Assembly (NCBI GenBank): GCA_027061705.1
Contig: JAMOVB010000130.1
Coordinates: 1 to 6,585 of the forward strand
DNA from: Desulfurococcales archaeon
GTDB lineage: Archaea > Thermoproteota > Thermoprotei_A > Sulfolobales > NBVN01
Reading direction: 5' to 3'
DNA: 6,585 nt
Shown: positions 5,125-6,585 of the stretch, in pieces
How the letters are laid out: each line of letters begins with the position of its first letter
Numbering within the stretch: position 1 is the first letter of the stretch
The notes under the pieces: model-generated
Told to the model about the DNA's origin: nothing
The model's input: only the letters and a program-made list of their open reading frames with translations
The model's database searches: none
Position numbers and translations under genes: made by a program

Positions 5125-6585
5125 TTACTCACCATTACTGGAAATATTACTACGCTCATCCACCCCCACTCCCTGGTCGGTTTCGGAAGTAGCGCCTCCG
5201 CCCACCCCAGCGCCTTTCTTGGAGGGCGGCCTCCTAATCACCTCGATCTTAAACCTAACCTCAGCATACCCTGTTAGCCAGTCCCAGAACGTGAGTATCC
5301 AGTCCCACCACTTCCTAGCAACTTCGATGAAGTTCCTCGGCGGGGACAGCAGGTAGTATATCTCAATAACCAGTAGCGTGTAGAACAGCGGCACCACCTG
5401 GACGCTGTAGAAGCTGTACTGCGTCTTAGCGCCGAGTATGTAGATCAGTATGTACACGAAGAACGTCCCCCAGGTAAAGCCCCAGGTGAGGCCTCTGTCA
5501 GGAAGCTTCTTGAGTGCCGGTATGACGTATATCGAGAGGGCAACCAGCAACATGTATATTGGGGGGTTCCCAGCAGCTATTAGGTCGGCGACCCACTGGC
5601 CTGTCTTGGAGTTGAACACGTAGTGTAGCGGGAAGGGGTTCCTCCCTATGATCCAGTCCCACGGCAGTGCCTTAGGCGGGCCTCCCGTAGTCTTTATGCT
5701 TAAATGCCACTTGATGGCTCCGGCGACGCCGTTGGCCCACCACGTCATGAAGCCGTCGTGGATTATGAAGGGAAGTGCTGAGAGCACGAACATCGCGGCT
5801 GGGACGTAAATTAGGTATAGGAGGACGTCAGCGGGTTTCCTCCTGCTCCTTAACCACCCTATTAAGGCTGGCAGACCCTGGAATATGCCCGTCCATTTGC
5901 TGATGAAGCCTAGGCCTAGGGCAATGGCCGTTCCTCTTAAGCTCCTCCTAGTCATCATGTAGTACGTTAGGTATGTAAAGAAAGCAACGAATATGTCCAG
6001 CATCGCCACCATACTCATGGATCTGAACGTTATGTCGAAGACGGTTAAGAGCATCGCGGCGACGCCTAGAAACGCGCCGGTAACTTTCCCTAACATTCTG
6101 CGGAGCGCTAGGAATATCAGTATTAGAGTACCGCATCCGGCTAGTATTGATGGTATCCTCCAGTATGGCGGGTAGTCGCCTATAGTTATCATTACGAGGT
6201 CTATGAAGTACTTGACTAGCGGCGGGTGTTCGAAGTTCATGTATGTTAGGATCCCGGCAGCGTTGGGGTAGCAGTAGCCTATGGCGTACATGCTCTCGTG
6301 CGGCACGTCCTTAAGCTTGCTTGCGTTGCTGGGAGGGACTACGACGCAGATTGCGGGTAGGTAGTTGCCGTTACTATTGTACTTATAGTAGTTGATGCCC
6401 TTAACAACTCTTCCACCTATGTGCTTGACATACTTTATCGCTTCGTTAGCCCAGAGCCTATACATCTGTTGCGTTGGCGGCGTTTTGAACTGTATTGTAG
6501 CCATTACCCCGCCCCAAGGGCCGTGGGGGGTTAGCCCGAAGTACGTGCGCAGTATGTTGCGTGCTGCGCTGACGTACCAGCATTC
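5125..6585 (-). CDS. PMT (GT39)-like membrane glycosyltransferase, N-terminus cut by window edge
   Basis: This is an integral membrane glycosyltransferase of the dolichyl-phosphate-mannose-protein mannosyltransferase family, expected to move a sugar from a polyprenyl-phosphate donor to an acceptor on the outer membrane face. The frame is open to 6585. The 27 residues before ATG 6504 begin E-C-W-Y-V-S-A-A-R-N-I-L, matching the family's D-E-x-x-Y-V-x-A-A-R motif after the first membrane helix, so ATG 6504 is not the true start. Counting from that Met, F-E-H-P-P-L at 91-96 is the second family signature, M-L-D at 168-170 and S-K-W-T-G at 202-206 are further typical motifs, and about eight hydrophobic segments follow between about 97 and 386. 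The C-terminal 70 residues contain a Trp-rich amphipathic stretch (about 396-412), then a basic patch and a Gly/Ser-rich hydrophilic tail. The loop between the two signatures is about 118 residues, unusually long. The exact sugar and acceptor cannot be inferred. ppdK follows after 59 bp. Confidence 0.87.
   Translation of the reverse strand, partial: ECWYVSAARNILRTYFGLTPHGPWGGVMATIQFKTPPTQQMYRLWANEAIKYVKHIGGRVVKGINYYKYNSNGNYLPAICVVVPPSNASKLKDVPHESMYAIGYCYPNAAGILTYMNFEHPPLVKYFIDLVMITIGDYPPYWRIPSILAGCGTLILIFLALRRMLGKVTGAFLGVAAMLLTVFDITFRSMSMVAMLDIFVAFFTYLTYYMMTRRSLRGTAIALGLGFISKWTGIFQGLPALIGWLRSRRKPADVLLYLIYVPAAMFVLSALPFIIHDGFMTWWANGVAGAIKWHLSIKTTGGPPKALPWDWIIGRNPFPLHYVFNSKTGQWVADLIAAGNPPIYMLLVALSIYVIPALKKLPDRGLTWGFTWGTFFVYILIYILGAKTQYSFYSVQVVPLFYTLLVIEIYYLLSPPRNFIEVARKWWDWILTFWDWLTGYAEVRFKIEVIRRPPSKKGAGVGGGATSETDQGVGVDERSNISSNGE

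Noticed and set aside
4941..5192. Plus-strand 83-codon frame crossing the ppdK start and the intergenic gap
   Set aside because: It spans the ppdK start and promoter and the 3' end of the glycosyltransferase gene, and has no coding signature.
5948..6175. Open frames of 60-62 codons within the glycosyltransferase gene
   Set aside because: They overlap conserved membrane helices of the PMT-like protein in other frames and carry no recognisable motif.

Overview
The window looks like chromosomal DNA from a thermophilic archaeon, most likely in or near the Thermoproteota (Crenarchaeota). Four things suggest this: archaeal-type TATA boxes about 40 bp ahead of start codons, an AsnC/Lrp regulator divergent from an archaeal-style type I-alpha glutamine synthetase, a PMT-type membrane glycosyltransferase, and proteins rich in Lys/Glu/Arg with frequent AGG and ATA codons. 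The genus cannot be fixed from this sequence. No tRNA, rRNA, CRISPR array or insertion sequence is visible.

Layout, left to right. Bases 1-135 are the 3' end of a plus-strand gene for a methionyl-tRNA synthetase beta-type tRNA-binding (OB-fold) domain. It converges, with a 28-bp gap, on glnA (minus, 164-1495), a 443-residue glutamine synthetase of the GSI-alpha type. From an 89-bp intergenic region, glnA and an Lrp/AsnC regulator (plus, start chosen at 1585, end 2088) diverge. The two putative TATA boxes lie back to back in about 17 bp. They are flanked by two near-identical TTC(C)GAAC motifs, each placed between a TATA box and its expected transcription start. The regulator then converges on ppdK (minus, 2153-5065), a 970-residue pyruvate, phosphate dikinase. 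The 64-bp gap between them contains an 11-bp imperfect hairpin that begins next to the ppdK stop codon. Upstream of ppdK, with its own promoter in a 59-bp gap, is a PMT/GT39-like membrane glycosyltransferase (minus, 5125 to the window edge). Its reading frame stays open through 6585, so the ATG at 6504 is internal and the gene is cut by the window end.

How the genes relate. The clearest functional pair is glnA-lrp: ammonia assimilation to glutamine beside a feast/famine regulator of a family that binds amino acids. Shared overlapping promoter elements suggest coupled or mutually exclusive control. ppdK interconverts pyruvate and PEP and the glycosyltransferase probably acts in surface protein or lipid glycosylation; nothing shows that these two work together beyond being neighbours.

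No wholly new system is evident. The points most worth a second look are the compact divergent glnA-lrp promoter with candidate operators, a glutamine synthetase that appears to lack the feedback arginine of GSI-alpha, a divergent PPDK with three insertions and changed active-site loop residues, and an unusually long extracytoplasmic loop in the PMT-like protein.
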